NCBI RefSeq assembly: GCF_004791165.1 | Contig: NZ_SRUZ01000006.1 | Coordinates: 434,001-498,000 of the forward strand | Reading direction: 5' to 3' | Length of the DNA stretch: 64,000 nt | Origin: Mesorhizobium sp. M8A.F.Ca.ET.218.01.1.1 | GTDB taxonomy: Bacteria; Pseudomonadota; Alphaproteobacteria; Rhizobiales; Rhizobiaceae | In this document: positions 17,482-25,918 of the stretch, piece after piece | How the letters are laid out: the number at the start of each line of letters is the position of its first letter | Numbering within the stretch: position 1 is the first letter of the stretch | Program-made: the position numbers and the translations under genes | The notes under the pieces: model-generated | Told to the model about the DNA's origin: nothing | The model's input: only the letters and a program-made list of their open reading frames with translations | Databases searched by the model: none

Positions 17482-18000
17482 TCATTTCTTCGGCGTGAGC
17501 TTGATGCCGGGCGCCGGGTTCTCAAGCGCGTCCTCATCCTGTCCGGCCGCCGGAACCTCTATCCAGCGGGCGGCGGCATCGCCGCATTCCTGCACCACCG
17601 GGAAGTAGAGTTTCCGGCCGGCGGGCAAATCCGCCGTCAGCGTCGCCCGGAAGACGAACTCGTCGTAGAATTCATCCGGCAGATTGCCGCCGCTCCAGTC
17701 GATTTCCTTCACCCCGTCGGCCACCGCCTGGCCGTAGAGCTGGTACGACTTCTCGTACTTGCCCTTCTTGGTCTGCAGCGTCCAGCCAGGCTTGGGCATC
17801 GGCTTGACCGCGATCACCCCTTCCGGAATCTGCACGCGTACGGCGGTCGTCGCCTTGCCGTCGCAACCATGCGGCACGCGCAGCACTGCCTTGTAGGTCG
17901 AGCCGACCGCCGCCTCCTGGGTCTCGAGCGTGATGTGCGCGAAGGCGGCATTTGTCCCCAGCACGAGAAACGCGCCGGCCGCCAAAAGATATCTGTTCAT
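17482..18000 (-). CDS. YcnI-like (DUF1775) copper-binding protein
   Basis: A 172-residue secreted protein with signal peptide MNRYLLAAGAFLVLGTNAAFA directly followed by HITLETQEAAVGS, the conserved mature N terminus of the YcnI/DUF1775 family, where the first His binds Cu(II). WTLQTKKGKYEKSY and the WSGGNLPDEFYDEFVFRATL segment are family hallmarks. It lies 55 bases from the CopC-CopD gene and 48 from the PCuAC gene, consistent with periplasmic copper trafficking, perhaps to cytochrome oxidase. Confidence 0.9.
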   Translation of the reverse strand: MNRYLLAAGAFLVLGTNAAFAHITLETQEAAVGSTYKAVLRVPHGCDGKATTAVRVQIPEGVIAVKPMPKPGWTLQTKKGKYEKSYQLYGQAVADGVKEIDWSGGNLPDEFYDEFVFRATLTADLPAGRKLYFPVVQECGDAAARWIEVPAAGQDEDALENPAPGIKLTPKK

Positions 18001-18047
18001 GATGGTCCCTCTGATGTCGAAATTGGTGGATCGGCACGATCACACGA

Positions 18048-18590
18048 TCAATTGGCGTGGTCGTCCATGCCACCCATTTCGCCCATGCCCTCGACGGCGA
18101 ACTCGACGCTGACCTTACCGGCCTTCTCGAAGGTCAGTGTCGCGGCGAATTTTTCGCCCTGCTTGGGTTGCCGCTTCAGGCCGATGAACATCAGGTGATA
18201 GCCTCCGGGCGCGAGCGCCACCTTGCCGCCTGCCGGGATTTCCAAGCCACCGTCCACTGGCCGCATGGTCATGACGCCGTCCTTGACCCCCATTTGATGC
18301 AGCTCGGCCTTTTCGGAGACGTCGGAGGTAATCGACAGCAACCGGTCCGGCGTGCTGCCATTGTTGGTGATGGTGAAATAGCCGCCGGCCACCTTGGCGC
18401 CGGTCGGCGTGGCACGCGACCACGGATGCCCGATCTCGAGATCACCGAGTTTGAATTCATGCGCTAGGACAGTCTGGACGCCGCCGAGCATGATCACGAA
18501 AGCCAGGGCGGCAACGCCGAAACGTTCCTGGACGCGAGACAGAATGCGGCTGAACAAAGTGCCCACCGCGAGAGGGAAAGAATGGGACAT
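18048..18590 (-). CDS. PCu(A)C-type periplasmic copper chaperone
   Basis: A 180-residue protein with an N-terminal membrane/signal segment (about residues 25-43, ending TVLA) and a PCuAC domain beginning HEFKLGDLEIGHPWSRATPTGA. The Cu(I) site is recognisable: H and M in ELHQMG, M in VMTMRPV and the HLM in GGYHLMFIGLK, matching the family pattern. A Met/His tail (GMGEMGGMDDHAN) may add copper ligands. The ATG at 18590 follows GGAGCAACC. The family supplies copper to cytochrome c oxidase or handles excess copper. Confidence 0.93.
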   Translation of the reverse strand: MSHSFPLAVGTLFSRILSRVQERFGVAALAFVIMLGGVQTVLAHEFKLGDLEIGHPWSRATPTGAKVAGGYFTITNNGSTPDRLLSITSDVSEKAELHQMGVKDGVMTMRPVDGGLEIPAGGKVALAPGGYHLMFIGLKRQPKQGEKFAATLTFEKAGKVSVEFAVEGMGEMGGMDDHAN

Positions 18591-18686
18591 GGTTGCTCCA
18601 TGACGTGGTGATCGCGCCGTCGCCGGTCGCGAATGGTTTTGATCTTGGATGAGTACGCTCGCGAAAGGTTCCGCAAGCAAGCAGGC

Positions 18687-19091
18687 TCAACCCGCCAGCG
18701 GCGGCGCGCGCGGGTTCGACGGGAAGCGTTCGCGGGCGAAGTCGAGATGCGTGGCCGCCGGGAAGACAAAGGCGACGGTCTCGAAGGAAAAGGACGCAAG
18801 TGCAAGCCCGGCATCGGGCGGCGGCGCATAGGCCGGCGAAAACATGCTGCAGCCAAGTGTGCAGCAGGCCGGCAGGTGGGACGGATGCTGGTCGCCGCCG
18901 GGAAGCTGGGAGGCGCCGTCGTGGGTACAGATGACGTTGCCGAAGGCGTCGAGCTGCGCGGCACTCGACACGGTGCTGAAGGCGAACGCACCAAGTGTCG
19001 ACTGGAGCAACAGCAAATAGGCCGCGACAAGCGCGACCGGAATGCTCCACCGTCTCCCCGGGCCGATCAAGCCATCTGCCTCTTCAAACAA
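18687..19091 (-). CDS. Small DUF2946-like membrane/secreted protein
   Basis: A 134-residue protein with one N-terminal hydrophobic segment (about residues 15-35) and a Cys/His-rich middle (ICTHDGA..., HLPACCTLGCSMF). The C-terminal NPRAPP segment and the CTHDG / CC-x-LGC pattern fit DUF2946, a family usually found beside copper genes. It is the first gene of the copper operon. Function is unknown; metal binding by the Cys/His cluster is inference. Confidence 0.7.
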   Translation of the reverse strand: MFEEADGLIGPGRRWSIPVALVAAYLLLLQSTLGAFAFSTVSSAAQLDAFGNVICTHDGASQLPGGDQHPSHLPACCTLGCSMFSPAYAPPPDAGLALASFSFETVAFVFPAATHLDFARERFPSNPRAPPLAG

Positions 19092-19163
19092 TCGATGACG
19101 ATACCTAGCACGGCCGAGACAGGTCGAAAATCGCCAATTCGCTGCTGCGGCAACGCGGCAGGA

Positions 19164-20066
19164 TCAGCTCTTTTGGGGTTGCCGGCTTTCCGGGATCGAG
19201 GTCAGCAATGTCTGGCGTGCCGACTTCAGATGCTTGCGGCAGGCTGCATCGACCTTGCCGAGGTCGCGCGACTTGAGTGCCTCGATATAGAATAGATGCT
19301 CGCCGATCGCGACTTCGTTGCGCTCGCGTTCCTGCGCCTTGTTCCACTGGTAATGGTAATGGAAGATCATGGCGATGACGTCGTAGAAATCAACGATGAA
19401 GCGGTTGTGCGATGCGCGATGGATGAGCCGGTGGAAGCGCTCGTCCAGCTCCGAGAACTCATTGAAGCGCGTTGCGATCTCGCGCGCCAGAGCGCGGTGT
19501 TCCTCCTCCAGCCGGTCGAGATCCCCCCAGACCGGACTATCCCGCGGCAGCGCGGTGAACGCGGCGGCCGAGCGCAATTCGAATATCTCGCGGATCTCGG
19601 TCAGTTCCAGCGCGAAGGCGCGTGTAAAACCTTTCAGCACCCAATGGCTGTTGCGGCGTTTCTCGATCAGGCCGAAACGGGAGAAGCGGATCAGGAACTC
19701 GCGCACGCTGGTGGTGCCGACACCGATCTCACGCGCCAGTTCGAGCTCGTTGATCTGCATGCCGGCCTCGGCGCCGCCGGCAAGCAGCCTCCGCATGAAC
19801 GACCGCTCGATGATCTCGGCCAGTGTGTCGGTCTCTTCCTCGGGGAAGAAATCGTCGGGATGCGGGTCGCGCAGCACCGTCTTGGCGCGCTTGTTCCAGG
19901 CGATCAGCCCGGTTTCCTCCATACGCGCCAGGATGCTGCGCACGGTCGTGCGGCTGACGCCGAGCAGCGCGCCCAGCTCGGGTTCCGACGGCAGGCTGCG
20001 CGTCTCGTCGAGCAGCCTGAGGCACCGGTTGTAGGCATCCTTGTAGACGTTGTTGCTCTTCGACAT
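19164..20066 (-). CDS. GntR-family regulator with two winged-helix segments and an FCD domain
   Basis: About 300 residues. A first GntR winged helix lies near residues 15-55 (LPSEPELGALLGVSRTTVRSILARMEETGLI). A second, FadR-like winged helix follows near residues 85-130 (INELELAREIGVGTTSVREFLIRFSRFGLIEKR), then a C-terminal helical FCD ligand domain (about 150-290) with EIREIFELR and FHRLIHRASHN. Usual FCD regulators are about 230 residues with a single winged helix. The start is uncertain (20066, 20081 or 20114). It is divergent from the UxaA gene. A motif shared by that promoter and the RbsB promoter is the likely target. Confidence 0.85.
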   Translation of the reverse strand: MSKSNNVYKDAYNRCLRLLDETRSLPSEPELGALLGVSRTTVRSILARMEETGLIAWNKRAKTVLRDPHPDDFFPEEETDTLAEIIERSFMRRLLAGGAEAGMQINELELAREIGVGTTSVREFLIRFSRFGLIEKRRNSHWVLKGFTRAFALELTEIREIFELRSAAAFTALPRDSPVWGDLDRLEEEHRALAREIATRFNEFSELDERFHRLIHRASHNRFIVDFYDVIAMIFHYHYQWNKAQERERNEVAIGEHLFYIEALKSRDLGKVDAACRKHLKSARQTLLTSIPESRQPQKS

Positions 20067-20211
20067 CCCTGACCCATTCATCCCCGCGCTTGCGGCGGCC
20101 GGCTTGAAGCGCAATATGATCTTCCCAGGACCCTGAAAGCAGGAATCGCTTTCACTGGGCCAGGCTCATTGTTTCCAGCGCCACCAAGGGCCGACCCGAG
20201 CGAAAAAACAA

Positions 20212-20240
20212 TTGACGCAAAACTGTTTTTTCACGATAAA
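20212..20240 (+). promoter_or_regulatory. Promoter and shared motif before the UxaA gene
   Basis: TTGACG and GATAAA are 17 bases apart, a sigma-70-like promoter. The block at 20221-20240 (AACTGTTTTTT-nnn-GATAAA) recurs at 23123-23142 before the RbsB-type gene, at nearly the same distance from the start codon (64 versus 68 bases). Confidence 0.65.
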
Positions 20241-20303
20241 AGACATTATCTCTTAACAGGCGCGTGTCAATCCGCGCATCCCAGGATCACCCAGGAAACG
20301 CCC

Positions 20304-21809
20304 GTGAACGCCTCGAACACCATTCTTCTATCTCCCGCCGACAATGTCGCCGTTGCCAATGGCCGTATCGAGATCGGCACCACGCTGCCGGGCGGCGCGC
20401 TCGCTGCCGCCGTCATCGAGCCTGGCCACAAGGTGGCGATCAAGCCGATCGCCGCGGGTGAAGCCGTGGTCAAATACGCCCAGGCGATCGGCCGCGCCAC
20501 ACAGGACATCGCGCCGGGCGAGCACGTCCATTCGCACAATCTGGTTTTCGAGGCCGGCCGGCTGCCGGTGGTGCCGCCGAGCGAAGCCGAGCACGCAACC
20601 GAAGCTGACCGCGCCCGCACTTTCATGGGCTATCGCCGAGCCGATGGCCGCGCCGGCACGCGCAACTTCATCGGCATCATCGCCAGCGTCAATTGTTCGG
20701 CCACCGTCTGCCATTCGATCGCCGACACGGCCAACAGGACCTTGCTGCCGAAATATCCCGGCATCGATGGCTTCGTGCCGATCGTCCATGGCCAGGGTTG
20801 TGGCATGAGCGGTACCGGCGACGGCATGATGGTGCTGCACCGGACCTTGGCCGGCTATGCCCGCCATCCGAATTTCGGCGGCGTGCTGATGGTCGGCCTC
20901 GGCTGCGAGGTCAACCAGCTCACCCTCTACGGCCAGAAGGGTGCCGCCGCCGGCAAGCGCCACTTCAACATCCAGGATGCCGGCGGGTCGCGCAAATCGG
21001 TGGAAAAGGCGATGGGCGTGCTGGCCGAGATATCAGAGGAAGTCGGCCAGTTGAAGCGCGAGCCGATTCCGGTCAGCGAGATCGTCGTCGGCCTGCAATG
21101 CGGCGGCTCCGACGGCATGTCTGGCATCACGGCCAATCCGGCGCTGGGCGCGGCGGTCGACATTCTCGCTGGCGTCGGCGGCATCGGCATCCTCTCCGAG
21201 ACGACGGAGATTTATGGCGCCGAGCATCTGCTCGCCTATCGTGCGGCGACGCCCGAGGTCGCCAAGAAGCTCGATGGCTATGTGAAATGGTGGGAAGATC
21301 ACGTCGCCAAGCATGGCGCCTCGATCGACAACAACCCCTCGCCCGGCAACAAGCGCGGCGGCCTCACCACCATCCTGGAAAAGTCGCTCGGTGCCGTCGC
21401 CAAGGGCGGCCAGACGCCGCTCAACGGCGTGTTCGGCTACGCCGAGAAGGTCACCGGCAACGGGCTGGTGTTCATGGACACGCCCGGTTACGACCCGGTC
21501 TCGGCCACGGGACAGGTCGCGGGCGGCGCCAATGTCATCGTCTTCACCACCGGCCGCGGCTCCTGCTTCGGCTGCCGGCCGACACCCTCGATCAAGGTCG
21601 CCACCAACTCGACCATGTATCACCAGATGGAAGAGGACATGGACGTCAATTGCGGCGTCATCGCCTCCGGCGAAAAGACCATCGCCGGCATGGGCCGCGA
21701 GATCTTCGAACTCATCGTCGAGACGGCTTCGGGCCGCAAGACCAAGAGCGAGGATTTCGGCTATGGCGACAACGAGTTCGTGCCCTGGCATCTCGGCGCG
21801 ACACTCTGA
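20304..21809 (+). CDS. UxaA-family sugar-acid dehydratase (altronate dehydratase type)
   Basis: A 501-residue UxaA-family enzyme. An N-terminal SAF domain (about residues 1-95) is joined to the UxaA catalytic region, recognised by GYRRADGRAGTRNFIGII, QGCGMSGTG, LGCEVNQL, LQCGGSDGMSGITANPALG and GRGSCFGCRPTPSIKVATN. The conserved Cys and His residues serve metal binding in this family, which dehydrates altronate, galactarate and similar aldonates to 2-keto-3-deoxy acids. The GTG at 20304 follows AGGAAACGCCC; upstream in-frame codons lie in the promoter. Next to an aldose dehydrogenase and a sugar transporter, it probably acts on the aldonate made from an imported aldose. Altronate itself is not proven. 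Confidence 0.88.
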   Translation: MNASNTILLSPADNVAVANGRIEIGTTLPGGALAAAVIEPGHKVAIKPIAAGEAVVKYAQAIGRATQDIAPGEHVHSHNLVFEAGRLPVVPPSEAEHATEADRARTFMGYRRADGRAGTRNFIGIIASVNCSATVCHSIADTANRTLLPKYPGIDGFVPIVHGQGCGMSGTGDGMMVLHRTLAGYARHPNFGGVLMVGLGCEVNQLTLYGQKGAAAGKRHFNIQDAGGSRKSVEKAMGVLAEISEEVGQLKREPIPVSEIVVGLQCGGSDGMSGITANPALGAAVDILAGVGGIGILSETTEIYGAEHLLAYRAATPEVAKKLDGYVKWWEDHVAKHGASIDNNPSPGNKRGGLTTILEKSLGAVAKGGQTPLNGVFGYAEKVTGNGLVFMDTPGYDPVSATGQVAGGANVIVFTTGRGSCFGCRPTPSIKVATNSTMYHQMEEDMDVNCGVIASGEKTIAGMGREIFELIVETASGRKTKSEDFGYGDNEFVPWHLGATL

Positions 21810-21872
21810 AATTCAAGCAATATCTGATAAACTTGCCGGGCTGGACAACGGCCGGGAACGGGGAGGTTGTGC

Positions 21873-22871
21873 ATGGAAAGACGCCGCATCGGCCAGACAG
21901 CGCTGGAGGTCACAGAGATCAGCTTTGGCGGCGCCGCGATCGGCGGCCTCTACCGCGCCTGTTCGCGCGAGGCGGCGATGGAAACGCTGCAAGGCGCCTG
22001 GGAGGCGGGCTTGCGCTATTTCGACACCGCGCCCTTCTACGGCTTCGGCCTGTCGGAGCGTCGCTTCGGCGGCTTCCTGCGCTACAAGCCACGCGATTCC
22101 TACGTGCTTTCGACCAAGGTCGGCCGCCTGTTCCGCCCGGTGCCGGAAGACCAGGTTCCCGACCACTCCTATGTCGATCCGCTGCCCTTCGCGCTGGATT
22201 ACGACTATTCCTATGACGGCATCATGCGGTCGGTAGACTTCAGCTATGCGCGCCTCGGGCTAAACAGGATAGACATCCTGTATGTGCACGACATCGGCGT
22301 CTACACGCATGGTGTGGAGAAGACCAAGCTGCATTTCCGCCAGCTGATGGATGGCGGGCTCAAGGCGCTTGAGGAGTTGAAGCGGGCCGGTACGATTTCC
22401 GCCTATGGGCTCGGCGTCAACGAAGTCCCAATCTGCCTTGACGTGATGCGCCGGGCGCCGCTCGACTGCGTCCTGCTCGCCAGCCGTTATTCCTTGCTCG
22501 ACCGCAGCGCGGAAGCCGAACTGCTGCCCCTGTGCCGTGCGCAACAGACGTCGCTGGTGATCGGTGGCGTTTTCAACTCGGGCATATTGGCGACCGGGCC
22601 GGTGCAAGGCGCCCATTTCGACTATCAGCCCGCCAGCCACGATGTGCTCGACCGTGTCGACGCCATGGAGAAGATCGCCGGCGAAGGCGGTTATCCGCTG
22701 CCGGCGGCCGCGTTCCAGTTTCCCTTGCACGAGCCAGCCGTCGCCACCGTGCTGACCGGCACGGCAAAATTGGCGAACCTGACGCGCAACCTCGAACTGC
22801 TCGATATCGACGTGCCGGAGACGGAATATGCCAAGTATCGTCCCTACACGGTGGTGCAGGAACTGGCTTGA
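21873..22871 (+). CDS. Aldo/keto reductase, aldose 1-dehydrogenase type
   Basis: A 332-residue aldo/keto reductase close in style to L-fucose/D-threo-aldose 1-dehydrogenases and pyridoxal 4-dehydrogenase. Catalytic residues: Asp and Tyr in YFDTAPFYGFGLSERRFG, Lys in LSTKVGRLFRP and His in IDILYVHDIG. The DPLPFALDYDYSYDGIMRS insert is typical of this group. The ATG at 21873 follows GGGGAGGTTGTGC. It lies 63 bases after the UxaA gene in the same direction. Oxidising an aldose at C1 to a lactone would supply the UxaA enzyme after lactone opening. No lactonase is seen nearby. Confidence 0.87.
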   Translation: MERRRIGQTALEVTEISFGGAAIGGLYRACSREAAMETLQGAWEAGLRYFDTAPFYGFGLSERRFGGFLRYKPRDSYVLSTKVGRLFRPVPEDQVPDHSYVDPLPFALDYDYSYDGIMRSVDFSYARLGLNRIDILYVHDIGVYTHGVEKTKLHFRQLMDGGLKALEELKRAGTISAYGLGVNEVPICLDVMRRAPLDCVLLASRYSLLDRSAEAELLPLCRAQQTSLVIGGVFNSGILATGPVQGAHFDYQPASHDVLDRVDAMEKIAGEGGYPLPAAAFQFPLHEPAVATVLTGTAKLANLTRNLELLDIDVPETEYAKYRPYTVVQELA

Positions 22872-22943
22872 GGCCCCGTACTTCGCGATGTCCATAGGGT
22901 CAGGGGCCGACTTCACAATGTCGCGATCCAGAAAAGAACGAAC

Positions 22944-22980
22944 ATTCCATATTGACTGACATATGGAATTAATATTCCAT
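22944..22980. promoter_or_regulatory. ATTCCATAT inverted repeat with a third half-site
   Basis: A perfect 9-bp inverted repeat (ATTCCATAT, 8-nt gap, ATATGGAAT) is followed by another ATTCCAT at 22974-22980. It stands in the 338-base gap between the aldose dehydrogenase gene and the RbsB-type gene, about 230 bases before the latter. It looks like an operator for an unknown regulator. No other feature is visible in the gap apart from the motif at 23113-23142. Confidence 0.55.
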
Positions 22981-23112
22981 ACGTTCTCGGAACGGAAACG
23001 GGAGCGCCTGACTACGACAAGGGAAGGAGCCGCGCTGGTAGGCGAGGCATTGTCAGGCCTTTGGAGGACTGACTGGAAACACCGCTTGCATCGGCTGGAT
23101 CGATGCACTATC

Positions 23113-23142
23113 AAAACAGTGCAACTGTTTTTTATTGATAAA
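23113..23142 (+). promoter_or_regulatory. Operator/promoter motif before the RbsB-type gene
   Basis: AAAACAGT-GCA-ACTGTTTT is a perfect palindrome, and the right part (AACTGTTTTTT-nnn-GATAAA, 23123-23142) matches the block upstream of the UxaA gene. It is the best candidate for the binding site of the GntR protein at 19164-20066. Confidence 0.65.
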
Positions 23143-23209
23143 GTTCCGTTTGGGCCACGCCTATCCGAACGGAGCTAAACCTTCACCAGGCGACTTAGGG
23201 AGGAACCTA

Positions 23210-24205
23210 ATGAAATTCGTGACCAGCCTTCTCAACCGCCGCGCTTTCGTGGCCCTGGCAGCAGCGTCGATGCTTGCCGGCGCGATGCATTCCGCGCCCG
23301 CCTCGGCGGCCGACGTGACCATTCCGATCATCGTCAAGGATACGACCTCTTTCTACTGGCAGATCGTTCTGGCCGGCGCCCGCAAGGCCGGCAAGGATCT
23401 CGGCGTCAATGTGCCGGAGCTCGGCGCCCAGGCTGAAACCGACGTCAACGGCCAGATCTCGATCCTCGAAAACGCCGTCGCCAGCAACCCGGCCGCCGTC
23501 GTCATCTCGCCGACCGAGTTCAAGGCGCTCGGCAAGCCGATCGACGAGGCGGCCTCCAAGGTCAAGGTCATCGGCATCGACTCTGGCGCCGACTCCAAGG
23601 CCTTCACCTCCTTCCTGACCACCGACAACGTCCAGGGCGGCCGCGTCGCCGCTGACGGTCTCGCCGCCGCCATCGGTGCCGCCAATGGGGGCAAGGTGGA
23701 AGGCAAGGTCGCGCTGATCACGGCGCTTCCCGGCGCTGGTTCGCTCGAGCAGCGCAAGCAAGGCTTCATCGAACAGATCAAGGCCAAGTATCCGGGCCTC
23801 GAGCTTATCGCCGACAAATACGCCGACGGTCAGGCCACCACCGGCCTCAACATCGCCACCGACCTGATCACCGCTAATCCCGACCTCAAGGGCATCTTTG
23901 CCTCCAATCTGATCATGGCGCAGGGCGTCGGCCAGGCGATCGCCGAGAACAACCTTGCCGGCAAGGTCGGGCTGATCGGCTTCGACAGCGACGAGAAGCT
24001 GATCAAGTTCTTGAATGATGGCGTCATCTCCGGCCTCGTCGTCCAGGACCCGTACCGGATGGGCTACGACGGCATCAAGACCGCACTCGCCGCGTCGAAG
24101 GGCGAGAAGGTCGAGGCGAATGTCGACACCGGCGCGAACCTCGTTACCAAGGCCAATATGAAGGATCCCAAGATCGACGCGCTGCTCAACCCGAAGCTCA
24201 AATAA
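23210..24205 (+). CDS. Periplasmic sugar-binding protein (RbsB-like, CUT2)
   Basis: A 331-residue periplasmic binding protein of the ribose/galactose family. A signal peptide (about residues 1-31: MKFVTSLLNRRAFVALAAASML...ASA) with an RR pair precedes the mature start ADVTIPIIVKDTTSFYWQIVLAGARKAGKDLGV. Later motifs include VIGIDSGAD, LITALPGAGSLEQRKQGF and VGLIGFDSDEKLIKFL. The ATG follows GGGAGGAACCTA. It is first in the RbsB-A-C gene set and is followed by a hairpin. Confidence 0.94.
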   Translation: MKFVTSLLNRRAFVALAAASMLAGAMHSAPASAADVTIPIIVKDTTSFYWQIVLAGARKAGKDLGVNVPELGAQAETDVNGQISILENAVASNPAAVVISPTEFKALGKPIDEAASKVKVIGIDSGADSKAFTSFLTTDNVQGGRVAADGLAAAIGAANGGKVEGKVALITALPGAGSLEQRKQGFIEQIKAKYPGLELIADKYADGQATTGLNIATDLITANPDLKGIFASNLIMAQGVGQAIAENNLAGKVGLIGFDSDEKLIKFLNDGVISGLVVQDPYRMGYDGIKTALAASKGEKVEANVDTGANLVTKANMKDPKIDALLNPKLK

Positions 24206-24222
24206 GCAGCGTCGCGACAATC

Positions 24223-24250
24223 GTTTCCGGGGCGGCGTCGCCCCGGAAAC
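24223..24250 (+). terminator. Stem-loop between binding-protein and ATPase genes
   Basis: A perfect 12-bp stem (GTTTCCGGGGCG / CGCCCCGGAAAC) with a 4-nt loop lies 17 bases after the binding-protein stop, without a U-run. It probably acts as an mRNA stabiliser or partial terminator. Confidence 0.65.
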
Positions 24251-24364
24251 ATCCATCGGACGATTTGGAAATTCGCCTGCGTGCTTTAGGCTCCGCCTTC
24301 AAGATGCGTGTTCAAGACGCATCGCTGCGTACCCAACGATTGAGACCAATCTGGGAGGATTGTT

Positions 24365-25918
24365 ATGACGTCGACGGCGCAGGAACTGCACCCGGCCCCT
24401 ACGCTGCAGCCGGGCAGGACAATCCTCGAACTCAACGGCCTCGAAAAGCGCTACCCCGGCACCCATGCGCTGAAGCCGGTGCACCTTGCCTTCAAAGCGG
24501 GCGAGATCCACGCCATTGTCGGCGAGAACGGCGCCGGCAAATCGACCCTCATAAAACTTCTGACCGGCGTCATGCCGCGTACCTCCGGCGAGGTCATCTG
24601 GGAGGGCAAGCCGGCGGCTTTGGCCACCCCGCACGAGGCGATGGCGCTGGGCATTAACGCCGTCCACCAGGAGGTGGTGCTGTGCCGCCATCTCACCGTC
24701 GCCGCCAACATGTTCCTCGGCGAGGAGGAGTCCCGCTTCGGCCTCCTGCAACAGCGCGCCATGGTCAAAGACGCGCAGAGGATCATCAACGGCCTCGGCT
24801 TCGACCTACCGGCGCATGTCATGCTCGGTGACCTCACCATCGGCCAGCAGCAGCTGATCGCCGCCGCCCGCGCCACCGTGCGCGGCACCAAGTTCCTGAT
24901 CTTCGACGAGCCGACCGCCTACCTGACCCGCAAGGAGGCCGACCAGCTCTTCACCTTGATCCGCCGGCTGAAGTCGGAGGGCGTGACGATCATCTATATC
25001 AGCCATCGCATGGAGGAAGTGTTCGAGCTCGCCGATCGTGTTTCGGTGCTGCGCGACGGCACGCTGGTCGGCACCAGGAACATCAGCGAGACCAATGACG
25101 CCGAACTCGTCAAGCTGATGATCAACCGCTCGATCGAACAGATCTACCACAAGGATCATTTCACTCCGGGTGCCGCGATCGTCGAGGCCAGGAACCTCTC
25201 GGGCAAGGGCTTCGAGAACGTGTCGATGACAGTCCGTGCCGGCGAGATCGTCGGGCTCTACGGCCTGATCGGCGCCGGACGCAGCGAATTCGTCACCACG
25301 CTCTACGGCCGGCACAAGAAGTCGGCCGGCCAGGTCCTGTGGGAAGGTAAGGATGTCCAGATCAACTCCGAGCATGACGCGATCAAGCTCGGCATGGCGC
25401 TGGCGCCGGAAAGCCGCCGCGACCAGGGCCTTTGTCTCAACCTGCCGGTTGGCCTCAACCTCAATTTGCCGATCTACAAGCGCATCTCCCGCAATCTGTT
25501 GATCTCGAACGCGAAAGAGAAGGCCGAGGCCGACCACCAGATCGCCGGCCTCAGGATCAAGACGCCGACGCGCCATGCGTTGGCTTCCAGCCTTTCGGGC
25601 GGCAATCAGCAGAAGATCGTCATCGGCAAATGGCTGGCCCACGGCGCCAAGCTGTTCATCTTCGACGAGCCGACGGTTGGCGTCGATGTCGGCACCAAGG
25701 CCGAAATCTACCGCCTGTTCAGCGCGCTCTTGTCAAAGGGCGCCGGCATCATCCTGATCTCATCCTATTTGCCGGAAGTCTATGAACTGGCCGACACGCT
25801 GCACGTGTTCCGCCGCGGCAAGCTGGTGGCCACGCACGGCTTCCACACCGCCGATCATGAGGACATTCTCACACAGGCGCTCGCCGAGAAACAAGAAAAG
25901 TTGGGAGGAAAGACATGA
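24365..25918 (+). CDS. Sugar ABC transporter double ATPase (RbsA/MglA-like)
   Basis: A 517-residue protein with two ATPase halves. The first half has Walker A GENGAGKST, a signature-like LTIGQQQLIAAARA and Walker B FLIFDEPTAYLT. The second half has a degenerate Walker A (LIGAGRSE), a normal signature LSGGNQQKIVIGKW and Walker B LFIFDEPTVGVD. This asymmetry is normal for CUT2 ATPases. The ATG at 24365 follows GGGAGGATTGTT. Its end overlaps the permease start by 4 bases (ATGA). Confidence 0.95.
   Translation: MTSTAQELHPAPTLQPGRTILELNGLEKRYPGTHALKPVHLAFKAGEIHAIVGENGAGKSTLIKLLTGVMPRTSGEVIWEGKPAALATPHEAMALGINAVHQEVVLCRHLTVAANMFLGEEESRFGLLQQRAMVKDAQRIINGLGFDLPAHVMLGDLTIGQQQLIAAARATVRGTKFLIFDEPTAYLTRKEADQLFTLIRRLKSEGVTIIYISHRMEEVFELADRVSVLRDGTLVGTRNISETNDAELVKLMINRSIEQIYHKDHFTPGAAIVEARNLSGKGFENVSMTVRAGEIVGLYGLIGAGRSEFVTTLYGRHKKSAGQVLWEGKDVQINSEHDAIKLGMALAPESRRDQGLCLNLPVGLNLNLPIYKRISRNLLISNAKEKAEADHQIAGLRIKTPTRHALASSLSGGNQQKIVIGKWLAHGAKLFIFDEPTVGVDVGTKAEIYRLFSALLSKGAGIILISSYLPEVYELADTLHVFRRGKLVATHGFHTADHEDILTQALAEKQEKLGGKT

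Noticed and set aside
20212..20240. The AAAAAACAATT...AACTGTTTTTT stretch as one large operator palindrome
   Set aside because: The half-site spacing differs from the palindrome at 23113. Only the right-hand 20-base block is shared, so I report that block.
24365..25918. RbsA-type ATPase inactivated by its degenerate LTIGQQQ signature and LIGAGRSE Walker A
   Set aside because: These asymmetric substitutions are normal for CUT2 double ATPases.
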